From NCBI GenBank assembly GCA_039811765.1, contig JBDHZF010000090.1, forward strand, positions 1 through 10,215: a DNA stretch of 10,215 nt, given 5' to 3'. Origin of the DNA: JAGQUL01 sp039811765 (GTDB lineage: Bacteria; Actinomycetota; Thermoleophilia; Gaiellales; SKUG01). This document shows positions 1 to 7,313 of the stretch, piece by piece. Within the stretch, counting starts at the first letter, position 1. Each line of letters begins with the position of its first letter. The position numbers and the translations under genes are program-made. Below the pieces are notes generated by a model. It did no database searches, was not told the origin of the DNA, and worked only from the letters and a program-made list of their open reading frames with translations.

Positions 1-2
1 TT

Positions 3-1901
3 GAGGCCGCGATCGGCTCGGCCACTGCGACGTCCGCCGCAGGATCGGGCGAGGCGAACGCGCTCGACTACGAGGTCACGCCGTTCAACTCGATGTGGAG
101 CGACGAGGACTCAAGCGGATCGTCCGCTGATGCGAACATCGACGACGTCTCCACCGGCGACGTGCACGTGGGCGTGATGGACCACGACTCGATCTCCACT
201 GGCGACACCTACAGCGGCAACGGTGGATCGGCATCGTCGAGCAACGGCCTCGCGGCGGGCAATGGCGGAAACGGCGGCAGCAGCGGCTCCACCGGCGGCA
301 ACTTCGCTGGGTCGTTGGGCGTCGCTGCGATCGGATCGACGGCGACCGCGAACGTCACCGCGAGCGCCGACTCCGGCAACAGCGGCGCGGCGGGAAGCGG
401 CGCGGCGGGCGGAGCGGCCACGGCCACGTCCACCACGATCGGTGGCGCGTCGGGCGCGGTGAACACCGCTCCGAACTCGATCACCACCGGCGCCGGCGCG
501 GACATCGACGCGGTCAGCGGCGCGGCGTCGGCGACGTCGTCGGCGACCTCGGGAGAAGCCAACTCACTCGACTACGAGCAGTCGGCGTTCACGATGAACG
601 ACGCGTTCTGGGACGACGGCGACGCGAACGGATCGTCCGCCGACTCCGACGTGGACGACGTGTCCAGCGGCGACGTCACCGTGAACGTCAACGACTGCGA
701 CACGATCGACACCGGCGACACCTACAGCGGCAATGGTGGCAGCGCGGAATCCGGGAACTCGGTCGCGGCTGGCAACGGCGGCAGCGGCGGCGACAGCGGC
801 TGGACCGGCGGCAACTCCGTGTTCGCGGCGGGCGCGGCGGTCGGCTCCAACGCGTCGGCAACCGTCAACGCCACCGTCACGTCCGGCAACAGCGGCAATG
901 GCGGCGCGGGCGGCGCGGGCGGCAGCGCATCCGTCGCGTCCACCACGACTGGCGGTTCGACCGGTCCCATCACGACCGGAGCGAACACGATCACCGGCGG
1001 CGACGCAGCGAACGTGAACGTCTCCAGCGGCGCCGCGAGCGCGTCGAGCGCGGCAACGTCGGGCGAAGCGAACTCGTTGTCGCAGGAGTCGCTTCCAATG
1101 CTGCTGAGCGCGACCGAGGGGCTGCGGAGCAACTGGTTCGGCGATTCGAACCAGTCGGGCTCGTCGGCCGACTCCGACGTGGACGACGTGGACAGCGGCA
1201 GCGTGCACGTGGACACGAGCGACAGCGACTCGATCTCGACCGGCGACACGTCGAGCGGATCGGGCGGCGCCGCGTCGTCGAGCAACAACGCTGCTGCCGG
1301 AAATGGCGGCAACGGCGGCAGCAGCGGCTCCACGGGAGGCAACATGGCGAACGCGATCTGCTTCGCGCTCGGCAGCGGCGCGTCGTGCGTGATGAACGTG
1401 TCCGCCACGTCCGGCAACAGCGGCAACGGCGGCAACGGCGGAGCGGGCGGCGACGCCACGATCACGTCGAACACCACCGGCGGCAACAGCGGGGCGGTGA
1501 CCACTGGGCCGAACACCATCGACGAATCGACGCCAGCCCCGACTCCCGAGCCGACGCCAACGCCCACGCCCACGCCAACAACCCCCGTCGTCAACAACAC
1601 GACGAACAACACGACGACGAACAACACGACAACCAACAGCAACAACACGACGACAACGAACAACACGAGCACTGCGGGCGCGTCCGACACGGACGACGGC
1701 TCCGACAAGGATGGCGAAACCGCGACCGCTGGGGCTGCCGCCTCGCCGACCGGAACGTCCACGCTCGTCGCGGCCACCACGACCGCCGCAGCTGCGTCGT
1801 TGCCGTTCACGGGCCTCGGCCTGCTCGAGCTGTTCCTGGGCGGCCTTGTGGCCATTGCCTTGGGCGCCGCAAGCATCGGGCTGGCGAGCCGACGTTCGTA
1901 G
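3..1901 (+). CDS. Repetitive sortase-anchored cell-wall surface protein, 5' end outside window
   Basis: The reading frame is open from base 3, so the true start lies upstream; the ATG at 93 is internal, because the residues before it (ending in SGEANALDYE) match the end of a later repeat. The visible part has about 630 residues. It consists of at least three long repeats of 171-176 residues, very rich in Gly, Ser, Ala, Asn, Asp and Thr, then a Pro-Thr linker (about 1530-1585), an Asn/Thr-only stretch (about 1590-1670), and a C-terminal sorting signal: LPFTG (1800-1814), a hydrophobic segment and a basic tail ending RRS. By family knowledge, a sortase cleaves between Thr and Gly and links the protein to the cell wall, with the linker spanning the wall. 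No sortase gene is in the window. The function is unknown; adhesin, matrix or appendage roles are possible. Anchoring is well supported. Long antisense frames across it are composition shadows. Confidence 0.9.
   Translation, partial: EAAIGSATATSAAGSGEANALDYEVTPFNSMWSDEDSSGSSADANIDDVSTGDVHVGVMDHDSISTGDTYSGNGGSASSSNGLAAGNGGNGGSSGSTGGNFAGSLGVAAIGSTATANVTASADSGNSGAAGSGAAGGAATATSTTIGGASGAVNTAPNSITTGAGADIDAVSGAASATSSATSGEANSLDYEQSAFTMNDAFWDDGDANGSSADSDVDDVSSGDVTVNVNDCDTIDTGDTYSGNGGSAESGNSVAAGNGGSGGDSGWTGGNSVFAAGAAVGSNASATVNATVTSGNSGNGGAGGAGGSASVASTTTGGSTGPITTGANTITGGDAANVNVSSGAASASSAATSGEANSLSQESLPMLLSATEGLRSNWFGDSNQSGSSADSDVDDVDSGSVHVDTSDSDSISTGDTSSGSGGAASSSNNAAAGNGGNGGSSGSTGGNMANAICFALGSGASCVMNVSATSGNSGNGGNGGAGGDATITSNTTGGNSGAVTTGPNTIDESTPAPTPEPTPTPTPTPTTPVVNNTTNNTTTNNTTTNSNNTTTTNNTSTAGASDTDDGSDKDGETATAGAAASPTGTSTLVAATTTAAAASLPFTGLGLLELFLGGLVAIALGAASIGLASRRS
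117..1520 (+). repeat. Three tandem coding repeats of about 171-176 residues
   Basis: Units begin at the conserved GSSAD..(I/V)DDV segment at 117, 630 and 1158, so the periods are 513 and 528 nt; bases 3-116 are the tail of an earlier unit. Within each unit the order is: acidic GSSAD segment, TGDT(Y/S)SG, AAGNGG(N/S)GG, a variable hydrophobic patch (different in each unit), a Gly-rich SGNSG-type block, a TTGG-type turn, and an SGEANSL end (lost in the last unit). Unit lengths differ slightly, so this is old duplication with drift, not a recent tandem copy or a CRISPR-like array. Confidence 0.85.
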
Positions 1902-1919
1902 AATCGCGACGAACGCACC

Positions 1920-1973
1920 CCGCGGGGGCGCTGTCGATCGGGCCGTTGCGGCCGATCGACAGCGCCCCCGCGG
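1920..1973 (+). terminator. Perfect 22-bp hairpin after the surface-protein gene
   Basis: Arms 1920-1941 and 1952-1973 are exact reverse complements around a 10-nt loop. The hairpin begins 18 bp after the stop of the surface protein and ends 29 bp before the ZIP start, so it probably ends the upstream transcript and insulates the transporter. There is no U-tract, so it would be a stem-only terminator or an mRNA 3'-end stabiliser. Confidence 0.7.
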
Positions 1974-1988
1974 CGCGTGCACGCCCCG

Positions 1989-2004
1989 TATGATTCGGAA
2001 TCAT
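1989..2004 (+). promoter_or_regulatory. -10 hexamer TATGAT within a palindrome covering the ZIP start codon
   Basis: TATGAT (1989-1994) fits a -10 element. The sequence ATGATTCGGAATCAT (1990-2004) is a perfect 7-bp inverted repeat around one central base, and its last two bases are the AT of the ATG at 2003. The hexamer is 8 nt before the ATG and there is no Shine-Dalgarno, so the transcript would be leaderless or nearly so. No -35 match is visible, because the preceding hairpin occupies that region. A repressor on the palindrome would block both promoter and start; a metal-sensing regulator is an inference from the gene's function. Confidence 0.45.
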
Positions 2005-2791
2005 GGTCGCGTTCGTGCTCTCGATGGTCGCGGCGATCGGGTTCCTCGTCGCCACGCTGCTGGTCGACACGACGCTCGGACGCTCGCGCTGGTTCCACCA
2101 CTTGTCAGTCGTCATCGCGGCGGGCATCTTGCTGGGGGTGGCGTTCGCCGATTTGCTGCCGGAATCGTTCGAACAAGTCGGCACGACACGCGCGGCGATC
2201 TCGATCGCGGTGGGGTTCCTTGCGTTGTTTCTCGTGGAAGCGCTCACGTCCGCGCACACGCATCACTTCGAACCGCACCAACATGGGCACGCGGTGGCGC
2301 ATGGTCATGGGCATTCGCACTCGCATGGCATGGTGGACGATCACGGCTGCGTGCCGCGTCACGCGGTCCTGCCGTTCCTGATCGGCCTCGGATTGCACAA
2401 CCTCACGGACGGGGTCGCGATCGGCGCGAGCCATGAGTTGTCGGATTCGGCGTCGTCAGGCGTCGCGGTCGGCATCCTCGTCCACCAATTGCCGGTTGGC
2501 ATCTCGTTCGCGGCGGTGCTGGTGGCCAGCGGCATCGCATCCGCGACTGCTCGGCGTCACGCGTTGGTCGTGGCGGCGATGATCCCGGTGGGCACGCTGC
2601 TCATGCTCGCGATCCCGCTCGAGCACGAGACGCTTGCTTCGCTCGGCGCGTTCGCCGGCGGGGCGCTGTTGTACATCGCCGCCGGGCATTTGCTTCCCGA
2701 AGCGCAGAGCGAGCATCGCCGGCCTGCGATCGCGATCGCGTTCGCCGCGTCGCTGTTGGGAACGGTGCTGCTGGTCGGCGCGCTGCACTGA
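2003..2791 (+). CDS. ZIP-family divalent metal transporter
   Basis: A 262-residue membrane protein of usual ZIP length that moves Zn2+ or related divalent cations into the cytoplasm. The ZIP signatures are present: HNLTDG (residues 132-137) in TM4 and HQLPVG (161-166) in TM5, which form the metal site. The loop between TM3 and TM4 (about 85-109) is very His-rich, with HGHGHSHSHG at 99-108, typical of a metal-sensing or metal-handling loop. ADLLPE (49-54) and GHLLPEA (228-234) are the paired acidic motifs often seen in this family. The family and motif pattern are clear, but the metal (Zn, Fe, Mn) cannot be read from sequence. The start at 2003 is chosen because the first TM begins directly after it; no Shine-Dalgarno is seen. 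The gene stands alone and converges on the small ORF at 2807-2992. Confidence 0.93.
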   Translation: MVAFVLSMVAAIGFLVATLLVDTTLGRSRWFHHLSVVIAAGILLGVAFADLLPESFEQVGTTRAAISIAVGFLALFLVEALTSAHTHHFEPHQHGHAVAHGHGHSHSHGMVDDHGCVPRHAVLPFLIGLGLHNLTDGVAIGASHELSDSASSGVAVGILVHQLPVGISFAAVLVASGIASATARRHALVVAAMIPVGTLLMLAIPLEHETLASLGAFAGGALLYIAAGHLLPEAQSEHRRPAIAIAFAASLLGTVLLVGALH

Positions 2792-2797
2792 GCGCGC
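2778..2797 (+). terminator. Weak hairpin over the ZIP stop codon
   Basis: GCGCGCT (2778-2784) and AGCGCGC (2791-2797) form a 7-bp stem with a 6-nt loop overlapping the stop codon. It lies between two convergent genes 15 bp apart and could act in both directions. There is no T-tract, so support is weak. Confidence 0.3.
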
Positions 2798-2806
2798 TAC
2801 GGGACC

Positions 2807-2992
2807 TCAGCTCCAGCGGGCGCCAGACAAGACGCGTGCGATGCGTTGCAGCGCAGTGCCTCCCACGACGTGCAGCGCGTCCTCGTCGGGGCCGGCGCCG
2901 TCCACGATGTCGGGATCGCGAAACGCACGGGCGGCGAGCAGCAACACCGAGGGCGTTCGCCGACGTCGCATGTTGGTGTCCGAGTGATTCAT
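2807..2992 (-). CDS. Small hypothetical protein (61 aa)
   Basis: I do not recognise this protein. From the ATG at 2992 it has 61 residues: a basic start (MRRRR), a hydrophobic patch (SVLLLAARAF), then an acidic stretch (DPDIVDGAGPDED) and a helix-like basic end. Codons are mostly G/C-ending in this frame, which favours a real gene. A GTG at 3028 would add 12 residues; I prefer the ATG because a GAAGG lies just before it and a TANNNT hexamer (TACGGT, 3000-3005 on this strand) lies 7 nt upstream, where a leaderless promoter would put it. It converges with the ZIP gene and lies downstream of the GNAT gene on the same strand, separated by the hairpin at 3057-3079. It could also be a chance frame. 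Confidence 0.45.
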   Translation of the reverse strand: MNHSDTNMRRRRTPSVLLLAARAFRDPDIVDGAGPDEDALHVVGGTALQRIARVLSGARWS

Positions 2993-3056
2993 GGCCTTCA
3001 CCGTACGCGGTGCGCGTGAAGAAACCACGAACGAACGCGGTGTTGGCCGTGAAGAC

Positions 3057-3079
3057 GCCGCATGCGTGCCGCATGCGGC
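3057..3079 (-). terminator. Hairpin after the GNAT gene
   Basis: Arms 3057-3065 and 3071-3079 form a perfect 9-bp GC-rich stem with a 5-nt loop, 6 bp past the stop of the minus-strand acetyltransferase. The bases after it on that strand (GTCTTC) are only mildly T-rich, so it is a likely but not classical intrinsic terminator. Confidence 0.55.
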
Positions 3080-3085
3080 CGCCCG

Positions 3086-3991
3086 CTATCCGATCATGCG
3101 CTCGTACGCGATCCAGTCGGGTTCGATCGCCGCGCCCAACGAGCGCAACAAACCAAGGTACGCGTCGTCGTGACCCGCGCCCGCAGTGTTGAGAAAGTCG
3201 ACGTCCTGCTCGCGAAGCGCGGTAAGCGTCGCCGCGACGAGGGATCGAGCGACGCCCTTGCGACGATGCCCGGGATGCACGGCGACGACCTCGAGCCATG
3301 CGCCGAGCGGCGACGGCTCGGCGATGCACAGGCCAATGCAGGTGTCACCGTCGAACGCCACGAAGCTGGCCGATTCGAGCGCGTTCTGCAGTTCGAGCTC
3401 GTCGTTGGCGGGCGGAAGCGTGGGCATGGCCACGACTTTTTCGCCGCGCACCATCGCGTAGAGGTCTCGCGCGTGCTTGGCGCCGTCTTCGCCAGCGTTC
3501 GCGAGCGATTGCACCCGCATGGACGACGCGTCGTGCGCGAATTCGCGCGATGGTCCGCCGAGGAAGAAGCCCCCGCCGAACGTGCGGTGCACTTCCGTGA
3601 ATCCGAGCTCGGTCGCGGTCGGCCATGCGGGAAGGTAATCCTCGCGAATCGAGGTCCACAGCGAGGCGATGTTCAGCGGTCGCACGCGATCGATCAGGGC
3701 GTTCGTCAAATCGCTGGCGGTGTCGTCGCCCACGTGGTCTGGATGGATCGCGAAGTCCACCCATGCTCGATCCGGTCGATCGAAGTCATGCACCGCGTAG
3801 GACACCGCTCCGATCGGTTGATCGTCGGCGTCGACGGCGACGATCCGTCCGCGAATCCCGTCGGCGAGCTGTGACGATCGACGCTCGAGTTCGACAGTCG
3901 TCTCGTGAAAGTGCGGCTCGTGCGTGGCGTTGTGCAGCAGCACGAGCATCGGCAGGTCGGAATCGTTCGTCGTCCGAATCATCGTGGTCAT
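3086..3991 (-). CDS. Tandem-domain GNAT-family N-acetyltransferase
   Basis: This 301-residue protein has two GNAT folds. The C-terminal one is well preserved: VAVHPGHRRKGVARSLV (about 236-252) is the acetyl-CoA pyrophosphate-binding motif A (R/Q-x-x-G-x-A/G), and GHDDAYLGLLRSLGA (about 273-287) matches the end of the fold that usually carries a Tyr general acid. The N-terminal domain keeps the layout (WVDFAIHPDHVG, 77-88) but lacks the R-x-x-G-x-A signature, so it is probably a structural or substrate-binding half. Mycothiol synthase MshD has the same double-GNAT plan, but I see nothing specific enough to name a substrate. The start is MTTM at 3991 or the Met at codon 4; neither has a Shine-Dalgarno. 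It is divergent from the secreted protein at 4066. Confidence 0.88.
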   Translation of the reverse strand: MTTMIRTTNDSDLPMLVLLHNATHEPHFHETTVELERRSSQLADGIRGRIVAVDADDQPIGAVSYAVHDFDRPDRAWVDFAIHPDHVGDDTASDLTNALIDRVRPLNIASLWTSIREDYLPAWPTATELGFTEVHRTFGGGFFLGGPSREFAHDASSMRVQSLANAGEDGAKHARDLYAMVRGEKVVAMPTLPPANDELELQNALESASFVAFDGDTCIGLCIAEPSPLGAWLEVVAVHPGHRRKGVARSLVAATLTALREQDVDFLNTAGAGHDDAYLGLLRSLGAAIEPDWIAYERMIG

Positions 3992-3997
3992 GCGGCG

Positions 3998-4003
3998 ACA
4001 CTA
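3998..4003 (-). promoter_or_regulatory. Candidate leaderless -10 (TAGTGT) for the GNAT gene
   Basis: TAGTGT on the minus strand is followed by six bases and then the ATG at 3991, which puts +1 on the A of the start codon. This fits the lack of any ribosome-binding site. A TTGACG upstream is 23 nt away, too far to serve as a standard -35. The hexamer is short and degenerate, so support is modest. Confidence 0.3.
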
Positions 4004-4065
4004 CCCGACCGCCTCAGCGCGCGCACCGTCAAGTATCCAAGGACCCATGCCGATCGTTTCATCAG

Positions 4066-5847
4066 GTGCCGACACGCCTTTGGACACGTCACCGAGCCAG
4101 GTTCAACCATCGCTCGACCGCAATCGTCGCTGCGGCAGCGATCGCCTGCGGCTGCGCGTTCGCGGCGGCCCCTGACGCGGCACGCTCGGCGACCTCGGGC
4201 ACGGTCGTCAGCGCCACGGTCCCATCGGCGACCGCGCTGTCCACCACAAGTTGCCCGACGGGAACCGCGGCAACGACGATCGGCACCGTGACGCCCGGCG
4301 GCTCCGGCGTGACCAATTCCGATTGCGACATCAAGTTCAACTCGACGAACGACACCGCCAAGCTGCTCATGACGCAGGTCGACGATGAAGCCCGCGCAAT
4401 GCATCGCAAGGTCACCTTGGAGAATGACCAAAGCTGGTCGAGCGACGGCACCGCAACGGTCGACTGGGGTGGCAGCGACTGGCCTCGAGCGACGGCGATC
4501 GTCACCGACGGATCAGGCGGCGTGTACGTCGCTGGCTACGACGTGTTCTCAGGCAATTACGCGGGCCGCATCACGCACTTCCTCGCGAACGGCACGCCTG
4601 ATCCGGCGTTCGGCAGCGCCGGCACCGCGAACTACGACCTCTCGGCCGGCGCCGACACCATCAACTCGATCGCCCTGTCCGGCTCCTCGTTGGTGTTCGC
4701 CGGCATCGCCAACGACAACGAGATGATGATCGGTCGCGCAAGCGCGACGACCGGCGCGGTCGACATGTCCTTCAACGGCGTGGGCTACCGATCCCTGGAT
4801 CCCGGAGGTGCCGGGGAATGCATCGACGTCTTCGTCGACTCGGACGGATACGTCTGCGTCGGCACGAAGGCAGCCATCAACACGGACCTATGGAAGGTCA
4901 ACACGAGCGGGACCACGCTCGCGGCGTTTGGCGGCGGCAGCTTCGCTCCGGCCGGCATGGAGGGCGGCCCCAAGACCATTCGAGCGTCCAACGGCGATCT
5001 GCTGGTCAACTCGGAGCACTCCAGCGGCAACGCCCGTCGAATCCAACGCTACGACTGGACGACCGGGAGCGTGGTCACGACCTGGGCAACCAGTGGCACG
5101 CTCGACTACACGCCCACGCCACAGTTCAATGCCGTCTCCGAAGTCAAGTGGGACGACGACGGCAGGATGGTCGTCTTCGGCGATGGCGGAACCGGCAGCG
5201 ACGAGGTCGTCGTTCGGATCACCGCAGGCGGGCAGCTCGACACGTCGTTCGGCACGGCCGGAGTTCGACGGGTCAACCATGGCGGCGACACCGAAGCTTG
5301 GGCAGGGGAACCACTCGACGACGGTCGCGTGCTGATCGCCGGCTACGACGGTCCCGGCTACTACTCCATGACGTTGAGCAACGGCAGCAACGACCCTGCG
5401 TGGGGCGGCGTGCAGCAAACGACCGGCTTCCAGATTTGGCACATGGCCCAAGACGCCGACTCGACGCTCTACTCCTTCGGTACCACTTCGACCGACGACA
5501 TCCGGGTGGATCGTTGGGCGAACGGAACCGTACCGCAGTTCGTGTCCGGCAGCTCCGACTTCAGCTCGGTGGGCGGCACGTTCGGAGCGTGCATTCGCGC
5601 CGTCGCCAACGGAGCATCTGCGGCATGGGCCGCGCCCACAGGCAGTTGCACGAGCGCGGGAGTCGGTTCGTGGAATTCGGTGGCGGTCGACGCGCTCGCT
5701 CCCACCGCGCTCGTCGCCACCACAAGCGCCGGACAACTTGGATACGCCGATGTGTACCTGCGCTTCGGGATGCGGGTGTCCAGTTCCCTGACTCCGGGCG
5801 CCTACATCGCTCCCATCCAGTTTCAAGTGATCGCGCCGGCCGTGTAG
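4066..5847 (+). CDS. Secreted delta-60-repeat (DUF5122) beta-propeller-like protein
   Basis: I start this gene at the GTG at 4066 because it is the only start codon close before a signal peptide: a basic n-region (TRHRARFNHR), a hydrophobic core (STAIVAAAAIACGCAFAAA) and a probable cleavage site before or within PDAARSA. The product has 593 residues. The middle (about 135-430) has several units of the delta-60 type, whose hallmark is a D-x-x-FG turn followed by a strand and ..VYVAG/VLIAG: NGTPDPAFGSAGT (about 175), AVDMSFNGVG (about 232) and GGQLDTSFGTAGV (about 388). Such repeats are thought to form a beta-propeller. The last 110 residues contain a different beta-rich domain (ADVYLRFGMRV...APIQFQVIAP). 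No catalytic motif, anchor or TM end is visible, so the protein is probably exported; its role is unknown. The longer frame upstream of 4066 overlaps the GNAT gene and is spurious. Confidence 0.8.
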   Translation: MPTRLWTRHRARFNHRSTAIVAAAAIACGCAFAAAPDAARSATSGTVVSATVPSATALSTTSCPTGTAATTIGTVTPGGSGVTNSDCDIKFNSTNDTAKLLMTQVDDEARAMHRKVTLENDQSWSSDGTATVDWGGSDWPRATAIVTDGSGGVYVAGYDVFSGNYAGRITHFLANGTPDPAFGSAGTANYDLSAGADTINSIALSGSSLVFAGIANDNEMMIGRASATTGAVDMSFNGVGYRSLDPGGAGECIDVFVDSDGYVCVGTKAAINTDLWKVNTSGTTLAAFGGGSFAPAGMEGGPKTIRASNGDLLVNSEHSSGNARRIQRYDWTTGSVVTTWATSGTLDYTPTPQFNAVSEVKWDDDGRMVVFGDGGTGSDEVVVRITAGGQLDTSFGTAGVRRVNHGGDTEAWAGEPLDDGRVLIAGYDGPGYYSMTLSNGSNDPAWGGVQQTTGFQIWHMAQDADSTLYSFGTTSTDDIRVDRWANGTVPQFVSGSSDFSSVGGTFGACIRAVANGASAAWAAPTGSCTSAGVGSWNSVAVDALAPTALVATTSAGQLGYADVYLRFGMRVSSSLTPGAYIAPIQFQVIAPAV

Positions 5848-5869
5848 TTGGGACTGCGATCGCTCGGCG

Positions 5870-6125
5870 CTATCGGCCAACCAGCACGCGCACGCTCTTG
5901 CGCGCCTCGCGTGATGGTGGCGACCGCCACGAGCATCGGCGCCGTTCCGCGCTTGACGACGGTCCCCTTCACCGTGAGCTTCGCACCCGAGCGAGCAGCC
6001 CGTGCCGCCCCCAGCGCCACCGCGCCGCTCGAACTCACAGCATCCGAGGCTGACGATCGCGCAGCAATGGATCGGCGCGTCGCCGCGAACATCCGCGGTC
6101 CAGAACAGTGGCTGCGCGACAACAT
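5870..6125 (-). pseudogene. Possible frameshifted coding remnant
   Basis: The 5848-6170 stretch has no intact convincing gene. On the minus strand one frame reads protein-like sequence (LTVKGTVVKRGTAPMLVAVA, about 5921-5980) with G/C-ending codons. Near 5912 the codon pattern seems to move to another frame, which then reads REARKSVRVLVGR followed by TAG at 5870-5872. Joined, the two pieces look like the beta-rich C-terminus of a single protein, so a 1-nt deletion or sequencing error is plausible. The 5' limit (ATG at 6125) is uncertain and the sequence upstream is the tRNA-like repeat. The family is not recognised. A plus-strand frame (to 6159) has similar composition and cannot be excluded. 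Confidence 0.25.
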
Positions 6126-6170
6126 TGCGGCGCCGCCGCGCACACGCGCGCACGGCTGACGCGGCGGACC

Positions 6171-6206
6171 AGTACCCCGTACGGGATTCGAACCCGCGCT
6201 ACCGGC
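6171..6206 (-). repeat. Left att-like repeat: tRNA 3' fragment
   Basis: Read on the minus strand this holds the 3' anticodon-stem arm (GCCGG), variable TAGC, T arm with the TTCGAAT loop, 3' acceptor strand ACGGGGT and discriminator A; CCA is not encoded. It differs from the right copy at one base (6197), turning the T-stem A-T pair into a G-T pair. Beyond 6206 the tRNA match stops exactly at the edge of the anticodon loop, so no tRNA is formed here. This is the pattern left by a recombinase that crosses over in the anticodon loop. Confidence 0.75.
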
Positions 6207-6281
6207 CCGTGGTCCGGGTGTTCGCGTCCCGTAACCGGCGGCCGATCCCGTCGTCGTGGCTCGACCCGAGAGGGCAGAGAC

Positions 6282-7313
6282 ATGACAGCAACAGCAGACG
6301 CAAGGAAGTCGATCACGATCCGTGAGGACGTGCCGCGCACGGATCGCGAGTTGATCGCGGAGTTCATCGCGCAGTCGCCGCATGGCGAGTCGACGCGAGT
6401 TCGGTATGCGACGCAGCTCGGCGAGTTCGCGGCGTGGCTCGCGCACCCGCGCACGCAACGCAAGGAGAGCGACGGGCTGACGAGCGTAAGCCGCCCCGAC
6501 GTGGTGCGGTTCAAGGCGTACCTTGTGAGCGGTGACCGCTATGCGGCGGCATCGACCGTGCGCGACCGGTCGCGCGTTCTCGGTGCGAGCGCGGTCAAGA
6601 ATCACATCTGCGCCGTGCAGGGGCTATTCAAATACCTCGTTGTCGTGGAGATCGTGGAGCGCAACCCGACCGAGGGTGTCGATCGTCCTCGGGTGAAGGT
6701 GCGCCCCGGTCTTCTGTTGTCGCGCGAGGAGGTCCGCGCTTTTCTCGATGCCCGTGGCAGGCCACGCGAGGACGTGGCCGCGTTCGTGCTCGCCTATACC
6801 GCCGTTCGGCTGGACAGCCTGCGCGCGCTGCGCTGGCAGGACGTGGACCTCGATGCGGGCACCGTCGCGATCAAGGCCAAGCGCGACAAGTACCTCGTGC
6901 TGGACCTGCACCCCGAGCTGCGCGCCGAGCTGCGCTGCTACCGCGTTCACCTGCTGGACCTCGCGGACCGCAATCCTCACGTGAGGGAGGCGCTGGCCAA
7001 TCCCGATACGGCGTACCTGCTGCTGACCCGCAACGGTCGCCCGTTCACCAAGCGCAGCCTCTACGCGATGGTGAAGCACCGCGCCAACCGCGCCGGACTG
7101 TATGTGGAGAAACCCATGCACGGCGAGCGCCGCAGCCGCGTATCACCGCACGTCCTGCGCCGCACGTTTGCGACACTCCAACTCAACGACGGGCATCCGC
7201 TCGATGCGGTCGCCGACGTGCTCGGCCACGAGAGCGTCGACACCACCCGCAAGCACTACGCCTTCTCGTCCAACGAACGCCGCCGCGCCACGATCATGTC
7301 GTACTCGATTTGA
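6282..7313 (+). CDS. Tyrosine recombinase / site-specific integrase
   Basis: This 343-residue protein has the standard two-domain plan. The N-terminal SAM-like core-binding domain spans about 20-135. The catalytic domain holds all expected residues: Arg176 (AYTAVRLDSL), Lys198 or Lys200 (AIKAKRDK), His290 and Arg293 (SPHVLRRT), His316 (LGHESVDTT) and the nucleophile Tyr326 (KHYAF). By family knowledge it cuts and rejoins DNA through a 3'-phosphotyrosine without high-energy cofactors. The start at 6282 follows a weak purine-rich GAGAGGGCAGAG and comes just before the fold. A longer frame to 6108 would translate the tRNA-like repeat (giving peptide GIRTRA) and is an artefact. The gene lies 75 bp inside the left repeat and reads into the element, so it is most likely the element's own integrase. 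It has no arm-binding domain of lambda Int type. Confidence 0.93.
   Translation: MTATADARKSITIREDVPRTDRELIAEFIAQSPHGESTRVRYATQLGEFAAWLAHPRTQRKESDGLTSVSRPDVVRFKAYLVSGDRYAAASTVRDRSRVLGASAVKNHICAVQGLFKYLVVVEIVERNPTEGVDRPRVKVRPGLLLSREEVRAFLDARGRPREDVAAFVLAYTAVRLDSLRALRWQDVDLDAGTVAIKAKRDKYLVLDLHPELRAELRCYRVHLLDLADRNPHVREALANPDTAYLLLTRNGRPFTKRSLYAMVKHRANRAGLYVEKPMHGERRSRVSPHVLRRTFATLQLNDGHPLDAVADVLGHESVDTTRKHYAFSSNERRRATIMSYSI

Noticed and set aside
117..1520. CRISPR-like or satellite DNA array
   Set aside because: Periods are multiples of three, units drift in length and the protein frame is preserved; these are coding repeats.
564..2101. Long minus-strand open frames opposite the surface protein (to 1982 and 2101)
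   Set aside because: They mirror the GC-rich repetitive gene, have biased Arg/Ala/Pro composition and resemble no protein; the plus strand has signal-quality features.
3998..4032. TTGACG with TAGTGT as a full promoter for the GNAT gene
   Set aside because: The spacing of 23 nt is too long; only the -10 hexamer is kept, as a weak candidate.
3625..4065. N-terminal extension of the secreted protein to 3625
   Set aside because: It runs antisense through the GNAT gene and would bury the signal peptide in mid-protein.
4818..6153. Long overlapping frames inside the delta-60 gene on both strands
   Set aside because: Arg/His-rich composition without domains; shadows of the real frame, which has a signal peptide and repeats.
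5848..6159. 103-aa plus-strand frame after the delta-60 gene
   Set aside because: It begins right behind the previous stop without a ribosome-binding site and has no family features; kept only as an alternative to the minus-strand remnant.
6108..6281. N-terminal extension of the integrase to 6108
   Set aside because: It would translate the tRNA-like repeat; the peptide is the familiar artefact of T-arm sequence.
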